From Diphasiastrum complanatum (lineage: Eukaryota > Streptophyta > Lycopodiopsida > Lycopodiales > Lycopodiaceae), in the NCBI GenBank assembly GCA_029204225.1, contig CM055100.1, forward strand, positions 45,791,870-45,855,869: a stretch of DNA of 64,000 bases, read 5' to 3'. Position numbers and translations under genes: made by a program. Under the pieces are notes generated by a model. It had not been told where the DNA came from, did no database searches, and saw nothing but the letters and a program-made list of their open reading frames with translations. Each line of letters starts with the position of its first letter. Within the stretch, counting starts at the first letter, position 1. Below are positions 32,344-42,789 of the stretch, piece after piece.

Positions 32344-33138
32344 TTTCACGGACGAGTGAGGGCTTGCAGCGACACTTAGATGCTCTTCTTTCTTTCTGCA
32401 CACGGTGGGGTTTGTCGGTGAATGTGGCCAAAACTAAGGTTATGGTGTTCAACACCTCTAGGTCTTTCATGATGCGGCAGGAGCTTCTATGGGATGGTCA
32501 TCTACTAGAGGTTGTTGATTCCTATACATATCTAGGAGTACTATTCTCGGGGCCTACGTTCAGCATGAGACGCGCAGCTATTTCACGGGTACGGAAGGGC
32601 TATGCCTCACTGATAGATTTGGAGAGACTAGATCCGAGAGATGTCAGACCTGAGGAGGAGGAGACTAGATGGTACACCCCTGACACAGCTGAGCATTGAT
32701 GAGTGTATATCCCGTCGGAGACAGAGATCCGAGGTACCCATAGGCAGCGACTCAGATGGAGAGGCCGAGATTCCCGACTCCTTTGTACACCGGCATCAGA
32801 GACCATGTCGACGGCCAGAGAGACAGTCAGTTATTAGATCACAGCCCAGAGCGCCACGGCAGCAGAGACGACACCGACGACCTATCCGGCGACAGAGGTC
32901 CAAGGCACATCTAATCACACCCTCACAGCATACCATCCACCATTTCTTTCATGCTGATGGGCATCGTGATATATGATTCCAGGCTATTGGATCCTGACTG
33001 GGCTAGCTGTCTTTATGCATTGTATTTGCAGTTATTTAGTTTTTATAGATGATTGAGCTTTAAGCTCCTATGTGCACACTTGACATGTACCTTTTCTTAG
33101 TCCTATGTACCTTAGGGTATTCAAGGACATTAATAAAA

Positions 33139-33221
<83 letters not shown>
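32340..33221 (+). mobile_element. LINE copy 2, 5' truncated, ending in (CT)n
   Basis: Starts at LSRTSEGLQRHLDALLSF, just after where the catalytic YADD would be, then KTKVMVFNTSRSF, DSYTYLGVLFSGPTFSMRRA and SRVRKGYASLIDLERL. An internal deletion joins this to an arginine-rich C-terminus (RPERQSVIRSQPRAPRQQRR) and a 3' untranslated region ending CAAGGACATTAATAAAATC and (CT)n at 33143-33221. Coding frame 32340-32699 is open but lacks the polymerase core. Confidence 0.65.
33143..33221. repeat. (CT)n array, about 79 bp, LINE copy 2 tail
   Basis: Follows GACATTAATAAAATCTT. LINE copy 3 sequence begins immediately after (TGTGTGCAGCCATC). Confidence 0.95.
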
Positions 33222-33226
<5 letters not shown>

Positions 33227-33826
33227 CAGCCATCTTCATCTCCTCACTGCTTCCATCTCCATGCAACTCTGACTTCTTTCTAGCTTTCTATGTGGCTAGA
33301 TCTACCTTTTATGTGCATGACACTTTCTTGCATCACTTTTAGCTACTCTAAGCTTGTTTCTCAAGATTTCATTGCTGCTATCCTTTTGCAATAGATCCTC
33401 AACAGTTTGAGTTTTGAAAATTTGATTTTTCTTGATCTCAAATTTTTTGCAGTCTGTAAAATCCGTACAGTCCGTACTTATCCTTTCCGTAATGCAAGTA
33501 CAGGCTGACAACTGCGTAGTGCTCTGTCTTACCTTCAATCTAAATCAATTTTTGGGTCAATCGGACTTCGTATGAAAAAGTTACGCTCATTTCGTAAAAC
33601 TGCTTGATTAGGGTTTGCTTGTGTATGCACGTTCTTGCCATAGATTTTTCAACACACCCTCTCACACTCCACTACTCCCTCTCAGCCATCGTTGATCCAT
33701 CTGATGTGCTGAGTGCCTCGCTACTGTTCTTGCTGCCTCTCTGATCTAATTCCTGCAAATCATCCTACGGCTTCGTTTTGCCTGCCTCCAAGCTTTGTCT
33801 TGCGCATAAAGCGAGCTAAGAAGTTT

Positions 33827-34570
33827 ATGCCTACAGGCTCTCGCAAACGTCCTCGTACTTTGGAGATTGCGTCCACCATGCCTACTGATTCTGTCAGTTC
33901 TCGGCCACCACAAGTCGCTACTTTGTCCTCGGTTGCTATGGGAGACACATGCCACACCTACACGGGGCACACCACTCCTGAGAACATCTCATTGAATGAG
34001 TAGATTTCTAAGCAATTTGCCGCTTTTCTTTCACAACTCAATGAATTTCGTGCGGATTTGCTTACTAAGACTGCCATGATTGACTCTCAACAGGCTGAAA
34101 TTGCTTCTCTTCGTTCTAATCTTAGTGCTTTGCAGACGGACATCATCCCTAATATCTCCCGTACTGTTGAGGATATAAGGCATCCATGAGTAAGCTTCCT
34201 CAACTTGAGCGCCAAATACATGACATTGTTGAGTGCACTACCCGGATTCTTGTTCTTGAACAGCGGCTTCATGAGACGGTGGAACATGTACAGAAGGTCC
34301 CTACTCTCGAGCAAGAAGTGCGTGAGACCAAATCATGGGCTTATATCCTGAGATCGTCTACCACCTCTTCGTCTTCTGTAGCACCCTCCTTAGATACCAC
34401 GGTACAAGGCGTCTTGGCTAAACAAGAAAAGCTCAACTTAAGATTCCGAGGTCTTCCTACTGAGGGCACAACACTGGACCGGGTTACCTCTGTGTTTACT
34501 TCACGCATGTGGCTCTCAGTTCCAGGTATCCAATACGCTTGGCGCCTCAAGCATGATCCGAAGGTATTAT
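33827..34570 (+). pseudogene. LINE copy 3 ORF1 (coiled coil and RRM-like)
   Basis: ATG at 33827 starts MPTGSRKRPRTLEIAS. After a TAG at 34001-34003 and a shift near 34180 the frame continues with MSKLPQLERQIHDIVECTTR, a predicted leucine-rich coiled coil through HETVEHVQKVPTLEQEVRET. RRM-like sequence follows: KLNLRFRGLPTEGTTLDRVT, then IQYAWRLKHDPKVLFVKK. It matches the organisation of the ORF1 at 186-1046 (WASVLK corresponds to WAYILR). The protein would bind its own RNA. Confidence 0.7.
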
Positions 34571-35755
34571 TTGTCAAAAAAAGTATGGATGACCGTTTAC
34601 GCACAACCGCTCGCCAGACTGAGTCTATGTTGACACTCTCTCTTCATCCGTTGGATACCTCTTATCAGGACTCATCAGCGATGGGCACGCTTTTTGGGGA
34701 ACAGCTTTTGAGGTTGGCTCAAGCACACAATCTCATTATCCTTAACGGTCTTCTTTAGTGGCCATCCTCCTCTGCATATACTCTCTGCTCTACCTCTCCT
34801 TCTCCCCATCGCCAAGTCCGCCTTCTCCTCCACCTTCCCTCTTTGTTCGATCCACCCGCTATCGTATACCTCCTCATCAATCCCAGGCCTATGGTGCCCA
34901 CGTCTCTCGTCTTCTGGACCACTTTCCTTCCTCCTCTGATGTTAGTACCCACGCCTCCTTGACACATGCCCTGACTACCGCCGCTCATGCCATCGCGCCC
35001 CCTTGTTGCTTCTCTTCTCATCATCATACCCATAATAAATGGTATGACAATGACTGTTGTTCTCTAGAAATATGTCGAGTTCCTCAAATTTTCCAATTCT
35101 ACACTTTTTTTCTTCCACAGAAAAGCAGCTTCGTTCCCTTCTCCGCAAAAAGAAAGTGGCCTACTTTTCTTCCCGTTCCTCCTACCTCCTTCGCTCCCTC
35201 CACTTTGCTTCCTCGGCTACTTTTTGGAAGATCTTTCTTCATACGCCCCTATCCATTGCACCCATCCCTCTTTAATCCTGGGTCGACTATGCAACCAACC
35301 AACAACTGCTCACTCTTCCATCTCTCTTTCTTCTCGTCCTACCACTGTGACCTCTTTGCTCCTGACATGGTTGAAGCCACCATCTGCAAACTCAAGAACA
35401 ATCGTACATTTGACATTGATCTCCTTTCAGCTGAGCTCCTCAAGTCAGTTGCCCAACTCGCCTGTCCTTTCCTGGCCCGCTGTTTCAACCGCTCTGTCGT
35501 TGATGGTCTTGTTTACTATGTGCTTGGTTTCCGCCAGGTTGCATTTGCGCACATTTCCTCGGGTCTTTCAACATTGGTCTAGTTCGAGTGTGGTTGTAGA
35601 GTGAATCATATTTTTGATCCCGCTACTAGATGCCAGTTGTTTCACACACGGTTGGTTCCAGCAGTGATATATGCCTCCAAGATCTGGTTGCCAGGGCTTT
35701 CTCTTCGTGACTGGGCATGCATTTCCCGCATTCAAGCCACTATGTTGGGTAGTAT
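34571..35755 (+). pseudogene. LINE copy 3 ORF2, endonuclease to RT connection, broken
   Basis: Joined to ORF1 by deletion of the first part of the endonuclease: TTARQTESMLTLSLHPLDTS is the counterpart of HTAARQTEFYADTLSLHPSD at 18180. It continues with LRLAQAHNLIILNGLL, then in other frames the linker and RT entry (DLFAPDMVEATICKLKNN, DIDLLSAELLKSVAQLACPF). A large internal jump follows to PATRCQLFHTRLVPAVIYAS and ISRIQATMLGS just before C2. The catalytic RT palm is absent. Long stretches are nearly identical, in reverse orientation, to 16738-18110. Confidence 0.65.
35751..35755. repeat. Target site duplication of C2, left (AGTAT)
   Basis: The partner at 44386-44390 reads CGTAT, a one-base mismatch. 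Removing C2 and one copy restores the LINE frame. Confidence 0.7.
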
Positions 35756-36067
35756 AGTTACGAATGAAGCCACAATTGATCTAGAGCTAAGCTATGAAAG
35801 CATCACATATGCAAGACTTAACCCTAGAAAGCAGGAAAGAGAGATTAAGGAGACTAAAGAGAGAGATCAATATCATCAGCTGAGTAACAAATGACACAGA
35901 TTCCCTACTTATAGCCTAGAGGAAGCCCTAAAAGGAAGTTTCTAGTGGTTAGGGCCCAACTGGGAGGGATAATAGTGCGCCCTCCAAGAAGGCCCCCACT
36001 CTCCAGTAATATGTCTAAATGTTCAAATAATGAATAATAAGGCCCAAGGCCAACCATATAGTCTAAG
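35756..36067 (-). repeat. Element C2 3' LTR, inner about 95 bp missing
   Basis: Aligns with 43983-44290 (AGTTACGAATGAAGCCACAA start to ATATAGTCTAAG). It then jumps to repeat-coding sequence (CCACGTCATCTAAAACC) instead of the remaining LTR part ending CATAACT. Confidence 0.8.
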
Positions 36068-36076
36068 CCACGTCAT

Positions 36077-36600
36077 CTAAAACCAAGCAATATGGAACAA
36101 CCAGGAATGCCAAGGAATCAGAAGAAGATCAAGCAGCAACCAGGAATGCCAAGGTATCTGTAATGCCCAAGATAGTAGAGGATCAGCCCAAAAGATAGGG
36201 ACATCATACCAAGGTATCCAAAAAGGCCGAGAAGGTAGAACTGCATCAGCAACGGGAAGCCAATAAGGAAGCTGGAAAAGAGATGGACACTCATCACAAA
36301 TAGCTGCATCATACACATAACCATCAACCATATGTGCGAACTCAGTGATATAGGTGCCCCAAGAAAAGATAGCAACATCAGAAGACCAGCACCAAGGGGT
36401 AGGAACATAAGCAGGATGATAGGCACGCTGTAATAGCATGGAAAAGCAAGCGATATGCCAGGAAACAGAAATGCACTGGAACGAGGAACAGGATCCGCAG
36501 CATCAGTAGTCCACGTGTAGCTGGGAATGAGTATCAAAGCACATATGAGCAACACTGAAGTATATGGCGGCAACATTCCCAAAAACTATCCAAGAGAGGA
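36077..36600 (-). pseudogene. Element C2 degenerate repeat-coding tail
   Basis: Minus-strand open frames of 120 and 154 codons, hydrophobic and rich in W, P, L, Y and I, with recurring LGIPGCCLI, IPWHSWLL and ALQIPWHSWLLLDLL words. They derive from dispersed copies of CAACCAGGAATGCCAAGG. Same composition as 36613-37494 and as C1 12850-13630. No known domain. Confidence 0.4.
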
Positions 36601-36612
36601 GAAGGAACTCTC

Positions 36613-37494
36613 TCAAGGTACTCTGATGGTCTGGAACACCAGAACAAACTGGCAACTCAGCATCGGAGACCAAGCGATATGGAACAACACGAAATGACTC
36701 GGAACCTGAAGATCACCCGGACAAACAGTAGCTGGAACGGAGGCAATTCCCCAAGCCATCAGGATATGCCAAGCCTGACAATGAGCAACAATCCAAGGAA
36801 CAGATAGACAGCCACATGCATAATCATAGAGATATCTGCACCATAGGCGAGCAATAATATGGAAAAACCAGCACCAATCAACAGGTCCAAATAAAAACCA
36901 AGCGATACGTAATAACCAGGAATGCCATATATCCACAGCTGAAAATGAAACAGTAGTATGAGCAACAAGTCCAAATGAAATCCAAGCGATACGTAATAAC
37001 CAGGAATGCCAAATATCAAGAGGTAAAAAGGAATCAGTCGCATGAAAAACCTCTAATGCATAAAAACCCCAAAAGTGTATACCATTGGCATTGACTGTAG
37101 CAAACCTATATGTAGTGACCATTTGGCAAATATCCTCGGATGGAAAATGTGTAACGGTAAGGGCCAAAGGCGCATGAATCATGTAAGGAACCGTAGAAAT
37201 ATCATGAGGCAGATCACAAACCTCAAGCAGAGATCCATGGAGTAGAGCGAAAGAAGATACAACCTGATCACCAAGAGCAAGGAAACCATCAACCATGGAC
37301 CCGTGAAGTACCCCAAAGAAATCAGCAGGAACATCGGCCATAACGGACTCAAGAGATGGAGATATAGAGACCAATGGAGAAGATACTGCATGAACCACTG
37401 AACTAGGAGGACTATTTGAGGTATGCATAGAAGCAATAGTAGAAATACTACCAAGGTATACGGCCTCAATATCAATGAAACCAAAAATGACCAC
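36613..37494 (-). CDS. Element C2 unknown ORF, 293 codons, internal repeats
   Basis: Uninterrupted frame lying between protease and 3' LTR, in the position of RT/integrase. It begins MVIFGFIDIEAVYLGSISTI and has a serine/valine-rich first third. A repeated unit follows: HSWLLRIAWISFGLVAHTTV and HSWLLRIAWFLFGPVD, 28 residues apart, produced by an 84-bp tandem DNA duplication at about 36898-37065. It then continues to PATVCPGDLQVPSHFVLF and FQTIRVP. Possible hydrophobic segments but no clear signal or membrane topology. No similarity to RT, RNase H or integrase was seen. It could be a captured sequence, or an expansion that is only open by chance; I cannot tell whether it is translated. Confidence 0.4.
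   Translation of the reverse strand: MVIFGFIDIEAVYLGSISTIASMHTSNSPPSSVVHAVSSPLVSISPSLESVMADVPADFFGVLHGSMVDGFLALGDQVVSSFALLHGSLLEVCDLPHDISTVPYMIHAPLALTVTHFPSEDICQMVTTYRFATVNANGIHFWGFYALEVFHATDSFLPLDIWHSWLLRIAWISFGLVAHTTVSFSAVDIWHSWLLRIAWFLFGPVDWCWFFHIIARLWCRYLYDYACGCLSVPWIVAHCQAWHILMAWGIASVPATVCPGDLQVPSHFVLFHIAWSPMLSCQFVLVFQTIRVP
36898..37065 (-). repeat. 84-bp in-frame tandem duplication in the C2 ORF
   Basis: CCAAGCGATACGTAATAACC at 36898 and 36982, followed by AGGAATGCCA in both. The unit is 84 bp, a multiple of three, so the frame is kept. Confidence 0.75.
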
Positions 37495-37639
37495 TGAATA
37501 CGATATCTGTGAATCAAGGCCTATAGGCGCAAGGCACGCAGCAACAACCTGTAAATCCGGAGCAGCATCAACTTGAGGAAGAGGACCCTCGAATGGTGAA
37601 AGTGAAGCAGCAACTGATGTACTCTAAATGGAAAGAAGA

Positions 37640-37775
37640 GCTGCACCCTGAGCCTTTGGCAGGCTACGCATAAACTGCTTCCCGGTAATCAACTGATAGT
37701 CACCTTGGGAATCAATACCAGCAAGTGAATGATGTTGGCCAGTATGAGTAAAGGAAAGTGTCTGCAGTACCAAGT
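37640..37775 (-). pseudogene. Element C2 protease-RT linker
   Basis: Reads [19 protein letters not shown] and MRSLPKAQGAALL on the minus strand, homologous to [19 protein letters not shown] in element B. It is the continuation of the protease at 41943-42180 across the D insertion. Confidence 0.7.
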
Positions 37776-37780
37776 GAAGA
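37776..37780. repeat. Target site duplication of element D, left (GAAGA)
   Basis: Identical to 41938-41942. Removing D and one copy gives GADWFSSLGT in frame, the protease motif of C2. Confidence 0.9.
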
Positions 37781-38257
37781 TGTCACAAGCAAGTCTCTCC
37801 AAGCTCGTGAATCCTAGAAGGCCGGTGTGTAGAATGAATCTCCCTACCATAGGCACCCCCTCTTTGAGTCCTACCTGCTATTCCCGTCAACTAGCACATG
37901 GCATCCACCTGTGGGTGATCAGCCCACTTGGCATGCATGACCCCTGTGACCTGTGAATACTGAGTGACTCATAGGGTACCACCCCCATGCCCCGCCAAAG
38001 ACCTGTGACCCTCTTGGTCACCCCGACTACTTGTCGGCTAGCAAATCGTCACTGACAGCTAGGGTCCCGACGGTCAAGACACATCGCATCTCTGATAGCT
38101 TGTCAGGCGGCCACACCGGATCAGTGCTCGTGACGCATTGGTCCCTACTTGGAATAGATGTCCTCGTCGGTCACCGACCCTTGCCAATACTAGGCCTCAT
38201 GCCCTCTAGTAACCGGCCATGTCGAGATCATGGTAGAGCCGTAACTGGGCTCTAACA
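37781..38257 (-). repeat. Element D 3' LTR, 477 bp
   Basis: Starts TGTCACAAGCAAGTCTCTCC, ends GGGCTCTAACA. A purine tract on the minus strand (AGAGGAGGGAAGG) lies immediately inside. About 37 bp longer than the other LTR, mainly around GGCCTCATGCCCTCTAGTAA. Confidence 0.9.
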
Positions 38258-38269
38258 ATCCTTCCCTCC

Positions 38270-38960
38270 TCTGGCAAGTCATCGGTCCTCGATGACAAAC
38301 TCTAGGTAAGACTTCTGCAACGCCTGTCACATCTCCCAGGTAGCATCGGACAACGGATGCCCTTTCCAAGTTACTAGATACTCTTGAAGGAGGCGATTAC
38401 GCAAGCGTCGCTCCCTCCGATCTAGGACTCTTTCTAGCCCATAACATGTGGTGTCTTTCTCCTCTAGAGACACTAGACCTTCCACCAGGCTATCGCTTGC
38501 AAACATTTCTTCAGTTTGCTAACATGGAATACTGGATTCACCTTGCATCACACAGGTAGTTGTAGCTTATGAGCTACTTGGCTCACCTTCTTAATAATCA
38601 ACCATGGTCCACAACACCTAAGAGATAACTTGGCGCACTTTCCTGTGCGTAGCACCTTCGACTTCGAAGGGACTAGTAAATACACCCATCTCCATTCTCA
38701 AATTCCTGATAGGAACGGTTCTCACGAGTATAACTCTCTGCCGTAGCTACACCCTTGGACAAGTTATCTCATGCCATCTTTAGCTTCTACTGCATCTGAG
38801 CCAAAAACTCTACAGCACTAGGTACCCTATGCGGAATCCCTATGATTGCAGGACTAAGTGGCCTGAAACCGTAATTGAGCTCAAATGGACTCAATCCAGT
38901 GGACGCATGTCTCTTATCATTGTACGCGAACTCCAATAGCGGCAACTATTTGACCATCCA
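38270..38960 (-). pseudogene. Element D integrase C-terminus and chromodomain
   Basis: Minus-strand reading in broken frames: GLSPFELNYGFRPLSPA region near 38860, then LDRRERRLRNRLLQEYLV at about 38350-38400 followed by TWKGHPLSDATWEM. The YLVTWKGxPxxxATWE pattern is the chromodomain of plant chromoviruses. A stop follows at once, then the purine tract and LTR. Several stops and shifts. Confidence 0.65.
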
Positions 38961-38961
38961 T

Positions 38962-39318
38962 CTAAGGATGCTCAGAGCTACTCATCCGCAACTGTGTTCC
39001 CAGCTTGGCGAACACCTCAATCCAGAAATTTCCCGTAAACTTGGGATCCCTGTCAGAAACAATGGACTTCGGAAGGCCATGTAACCTGACAATATTCTCA
39101 ATAAACTCAGCAACTTGCGGAGCTGTGACCTTCTCGGTCGTTGCGATGAAATGAGCCATCTTGGAAAACTTGTCTACCACTACCATAACAGAATTGAATC
39201 TCTTCTGGGTCTTGGGTAGCCCAACAATAAAATCCATAGAGATGCTTTCCCACCTTCCTGTAGGTATCTCAAGTGGATGTAGCAAGCCCGGAGGACTTAC
39301 TCTCTCGGCCTTGTTCAC
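38962..39318 (-). pseudogene. Element D integrase core
   Basis: 118 codons: LLHPLEIPTGRWESISMDFI, GLPKTQKRFNSVMVVVDKFS, IVSDRDPKFTGNFWIEVF and SSSEHP then a stop, giving two of the three catalytic acidic residues. The E-containing segment is lost. The zinc domain lies just upstream (HYFWPRL, CTTCQVNKAER) in the same region. Confidence 0.75.
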
Positions 39319-39549
39319 TTGACAAGTTGTGCAACGCTGGACGTACTCTCTTACATCCCGCTACAATCGTGGCCAGAAATAATGCCTTCTTAAAAGCTCA
39401 CTAGAGCTTCAGCATCCCATCGAACCACAATGTTGTTTTTTCGTAACTGGTCCGTTAGAGGAGCAGCTATCCAGGAATAATTCCTAACAAACCGCGGTAG
39501 AATTTACAAAAGCCTAAGAAAGATTATAATTGGCATATATCGGCAGGCC

Positions 39550-39735
39550 TCAGCCAGAAGCTTGTAACTTGCCAAAAACGGTCTTGAGATCAATCTCATG
39601 CTCCTCAACCGTTTTACTACAAACTAATATATCGTCAATAAAATTGACGACAAACTTGCCCATATAGTCTTGCAAGACATCGTTCATGAGCATCATGAAC
39701 GTGGTTGCGCACCAAGGCTGAATTTGGAGCGCCAA
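39550..39735 (-). pseudogene. Element D reverse transcriptase catalytic fragment
   Basis: 61 codons including [20 protein letters not shown], the RT active-site motif as FIDD, and HEIDLKTVFGKLQ. Flanking RT and the whole of RNase H are missing; integrase zinc-domain sequence follows within 200 bp. Confidence 0.7.
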
Positions 39736-39945
39736 GCTGGCCTTAGAAGAAGAGTTCGCGAAAGTCTGGCCAAGCTGGTCCGAAAGGCTTTTCGCAGAAG
39801 GATCCTATCCAGATGTAGCAGACTTTGAAGCGCAAGGTGGGATCTCCTATGGATCGTCGTGCTTACGACAAGTCTCCCCTTAGTCCTGAGCAAAAGGAAA
39901 AGGCCAAGAAAGACGGATTATGTTTTTTATAGATTTTAAGTCACA
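39720..39945 (+). pseudogene. Inverted gag fragment inside element D
   Basis: On the plus strand, opposite to the element, reads MDRRAYDKSPLSPEQKEKAK then KDGLCF, the segment that precedes the CCHC knuckle in gypsy Gag proteins, and stops. Its position between RT and the end of gag in the minus-strand element shows an internal inversion or an inverted insertion. Confidence 0.5.
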
Positions 39946-39969
39946 TGTGTATAAGTTTGGGCATGAGGG

Positions 39970-40729
39970 TATGTCTCATGTCTTAAAGGGGGAGAGACCT
40001 TCTGTTGAGGGTCCTCTTGTTACCTGTATGCAACTCTTCACGAAGGCCAAATATGAACTTGTGGACTACTAGCCACTCAGGAATCTCTTCTGGGATCTTG
40101 ATAAGCGTCTCACAATACTTATCGACATATTCCTACACCATACTGCCTCTGATGATGCAAAAACCTAGCATCCGTCACACGCACATGCTCATGTGGAGGA
40201 ATAAACTAAGCTCTGAAAGCTCGCTTAAACTCAAGCCAGGTGGAGGGAGCCTGATTAGTAGACTTCAACAACTTGCGCCACCACCTATCAGCAAAATCAG
40301 TGAAATGGTAAGCAGCTTTGCAGACCCGCCAACCCTCATCAGTTGGGGACTGCTTCAAATCAAAGTATTCCTCCCACTTATGCAACCACTGATCTACGAT
40401 ATCAGTATTGCGTTGGGGAGTGTTTCCTGCGAAATGAGTAGGTTTAATATCTTTGTCTTTTGGGTAGGGTGGTAACAGAGGACGAACAACAGAAGATGGA
40501 TAAGGCGGAGCATACTGCGAGGAAGACACATAACCACCAACTACCATCATCGCTCGCACGGTCTTTTCCACACTATCCATGCGAGCTTGCACAGAAGGGG
40601 AAGTACCAGCAGGCGCGAACAGGGAATCACTATAGGCAGATTACGGTCAGGGCTAAGCACAGGGCTGGGTGGTGGTGATTGGAGGGCAACAGGAGGGCTA
40701 AGCGGAATATCAACTCTATCATCGTCCAT
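39970..40729 (-). pseudogene. Element D gag
   Basis: ATG at 40729 (MDDDRVDIPLSPPVALQSPP), a frameshift near 40622, then QARMDSVEKTVRAMMVVGGY, the Gag core IVDQWLHKWEEYFDLKQSPT, FADRWWRKLLKSTNQAPSTW and LEFKRAF. A stop at 40206 and further shifts follow through HEHVRVTDARF and a segment matching the end of the Gag core to about 39990. Confidence 0.75.
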
Positions 40730-41480
40730 AATGAACAAAAAGGGCACAGAAAAAACACTTCTTCTGAATGTACACCAAAAAAAACAAAAAAAATGATTTT
40801 TCTTATGAAAAGGGAAAACGGAAATTAAAATAAATTAGCAAAGATAGATCACTCCCTGGTTCCCAAAGACATAGTATGGATGGCCGATGAAGAGGTTGCC
40901 GGAAAAATTTGAAGTTTTGTCGATTTTTTTGAGAAAATAGGTGAAGAAACAGCACCAAATCAAAGCGAAGTTACGGGCGCTCAGGTCTGCAAACAGGCTG
41001 AAGGTACTACTGTAGTAGGTCGCCCTCCTGTAAGGATTCCCGTGCCAAATCTCAGGTCAAACGGACATACGACAGAGAAGTTATGACGGTTCAACTCCAA
41101 AACCTCTAAAAAAACATCCAAATTTGTTTTTTTGGGCAGAAGCGGCGATTTCGGAATCTTTTCTCAGATTTTCAGCCTCCCTAGCAGCAGTCCAGCAACC
41201 CCAAGCACCTGCCGAAATCTCATAGCAATCCGATAAGCGTAGAGAAAGTTATGGCCATTTTTAAGTTTTCTACAAAATGCATCTTTTCATGTTCTATTCT
41301 TTTTCAGATCTGTAAATCCCTGTTTTTTTGGCTCAAATCGAGGCAAAAGCTCCTTTTTCACCAACGATCCAAGGCATCAATTCCCCCACTTCTCCTTTTG
41401 CAATCCCTCAAAAAAAAACTAAGAAAATTGATGTTTTCTCCACTTTCCCTCTCTAGAACGAGCTGTTATCTCTCTAGAAC
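40730..41480 (-). other. Element D leader
   Basis: Untranslated sequence between gag and primer-binding site. Contains A- and T-rich runs and no ORF of interest. Confidence 0.6.
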
Positions 41481-41482
41481 GA

Positions 41483-41495
41483 GACTCTGATACCA
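41483..41495 (-). promoter_or_regulatory. Element D primer-binding site
   Basis: The plus strand reads ACTCTGATACCA, that is TGGTATCAGAGT on the minus strand, two bases inside the LTR edge. Initiator-tRNA-Met type. Confidence 0.8.
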
Positions 41496-41497
41496 AT

Positions 41498-41937
41498 TGT
41501 CACAAGCAAGTCTCTCCAAGCTCGTGAATCCTAGAAGGCCGGTGTGTAGAATGAACCTTCCTACCATAGGCACCCCCTCTTTGAGTCCTACCTGCTATTC
41601 TCGTCAACTGGCACATGGCATCCACCGGTGGGTGATTAGCCCACTTGGCATGCATGACCCCTGTGACCTGTGAATACTGAGTGACTCATAGGGTACCACC
41701 CCCATGCCCCGCCAAAGACCTGTGACCCTCTTGGTCACCCTGACTACTTGTCGGCTAGCAACTCGTCACTGACAGCTAGGGTCCCGACGGTCAAGACACA
41801 CCGCATCTTTGATAGCTTGTCAGGCGGCCACGCTGGATCACTGCTCGTGACACATCGGTCCCTAGGACAGATGTCCTCGTCGGTCACCAATCCTTGCCAT
41901 GCCGAGATCATGGTAGAGCCGTAACTGGGCTCTAACA
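41498..41937 (-). repeat. Element D 5' LTR, 440 bp
   Basis: Same ends as 37781-38257, bounded by the primer-binding site inside and GAAGA outside. Confidence 0.9.
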
Positions 41938-41942
41938 GAAGA
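41938..41942. repeat. Target site duplication of element D, right (GAAGA)
   Basis: See 37776-37780. Confidence 0.9.
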
Positions 41943-42689
41943 GAACCAATCTGCACCAAAAATAATGTCATAGCGCTCCAGAGGAATGATGTTGAAATCT
42001 GCTTGACCAGAAAAATCACCAATGCGATAATCCAAGCCCTAAAACATTTGAGAACTGAGAAAAGAATGGGAACTAGCAACCTCAACTCTGAGAGGCTGGG
42101 AAGCACGAACAGGTGTAGCACGAATCCTGGTGGAAATGTAACTGCTAATAAATGAATGTGTACTGCCTGTATCCACTAAAGCAATATACTCTCGCCCCGC
42201 ATCTAGAATAATATGATCCACAAATGGAACAACATACATAGGCATAATAACAGAAGCATCAACTGATAAGTTTTGGCCTAAATATGCATCTAGAAGAACT
42301 GCATACTCATCTAGACGGCTATCAGCAAAATAAGCTAGTGAGTATACAATAGGACCATCATGAAATGTATAACCATATGCCATATGGAGATCTACGGGAG
42401 GAGGAGGCAAAGCATCTGAAAGAGCAACCATAGACCCATGAATAATATTGAAATAAGGAGCATAGGCGACAACATCTATAGCATGGCGCTCAGGAACATG
42501 AGTAGCATCAAAGTACTCAACAACAATATCAAAGCATGTAACAGCATCGACAGTAGTAGCAAGGCATACTATATCAGTATCAAAGCATGGAACAATATCA
42601 TAGCATGCAACAACATCGGTTGCACCATCAAAGCATGCAATGGCATCAGCAATAGTATCATAGCATGCTATATCAGTATCAAGGACCAT
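41943..42689 (-). pseudogene. Element C2 repeat region and aspartic protease
   Basis: 216 open codons from 42689 to 42039, then a shift and the end of the protease next to D. The N-terminal part is a run of imperfect repeats of the form ACFDTD/ACYDT (DTDIACYDTIADAIACFDGA and so on). A segment shared with C1 follows (DAYLGQNLSVDASVIMPMY), then retropepsin: [19 protein letters not shown] with the intact D-T-G triad, and downstream [16 protein letters not shown] ending at the D insertion. Element B has DNG at the same place. Zinc knuckle not present. Confidence 0.65.
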
Positions 42690-42789
42690 ATCAGTTGCAA
42701 CTTGTATATGTGAATCAGCATCAGTAGGAACTTATATATGTGACTCTGACTCACTATGGGATACAATGACGAGCTCAGGCATGTGTATC

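Larger units (their letters stand above)
37781..41937 (-). mobile_element. Element D: Ty3/gypsy chromovirus relic
   Basis: Minus-strand element with two LTRs (477 and 440 bp), TG...CA ends, primer-binding site, gag, RT remnant, integrase and a chromodomain, flanked by GAAGA. Large parts are missing or rearranged: the zinc knuckle, protease, most of RT and RNase H are gone, and a gag segment lies in inverted orientation at about 39720-39945. A different family from A and B. Confidence 0.85.

Noticed and set aside
32256-32470. Long minus-strand frames with alternating R-E repeats, and plus-strand frames with alternating S-L repeats
   Set aside because: They are translations of the (CT)n/(GA)n arrays, not genes. 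The same applies at 33060-33342, 43208-43804, 47641-47871, 48090-48278 and 53277-53552.
36613-37494. Host membrane protein gene
   Set aside because: The frame lies wholly between protease and LTR of C2, is built from the element's own repeats and has no introns or promoter of its own; treated as an element ORF of unknown function.
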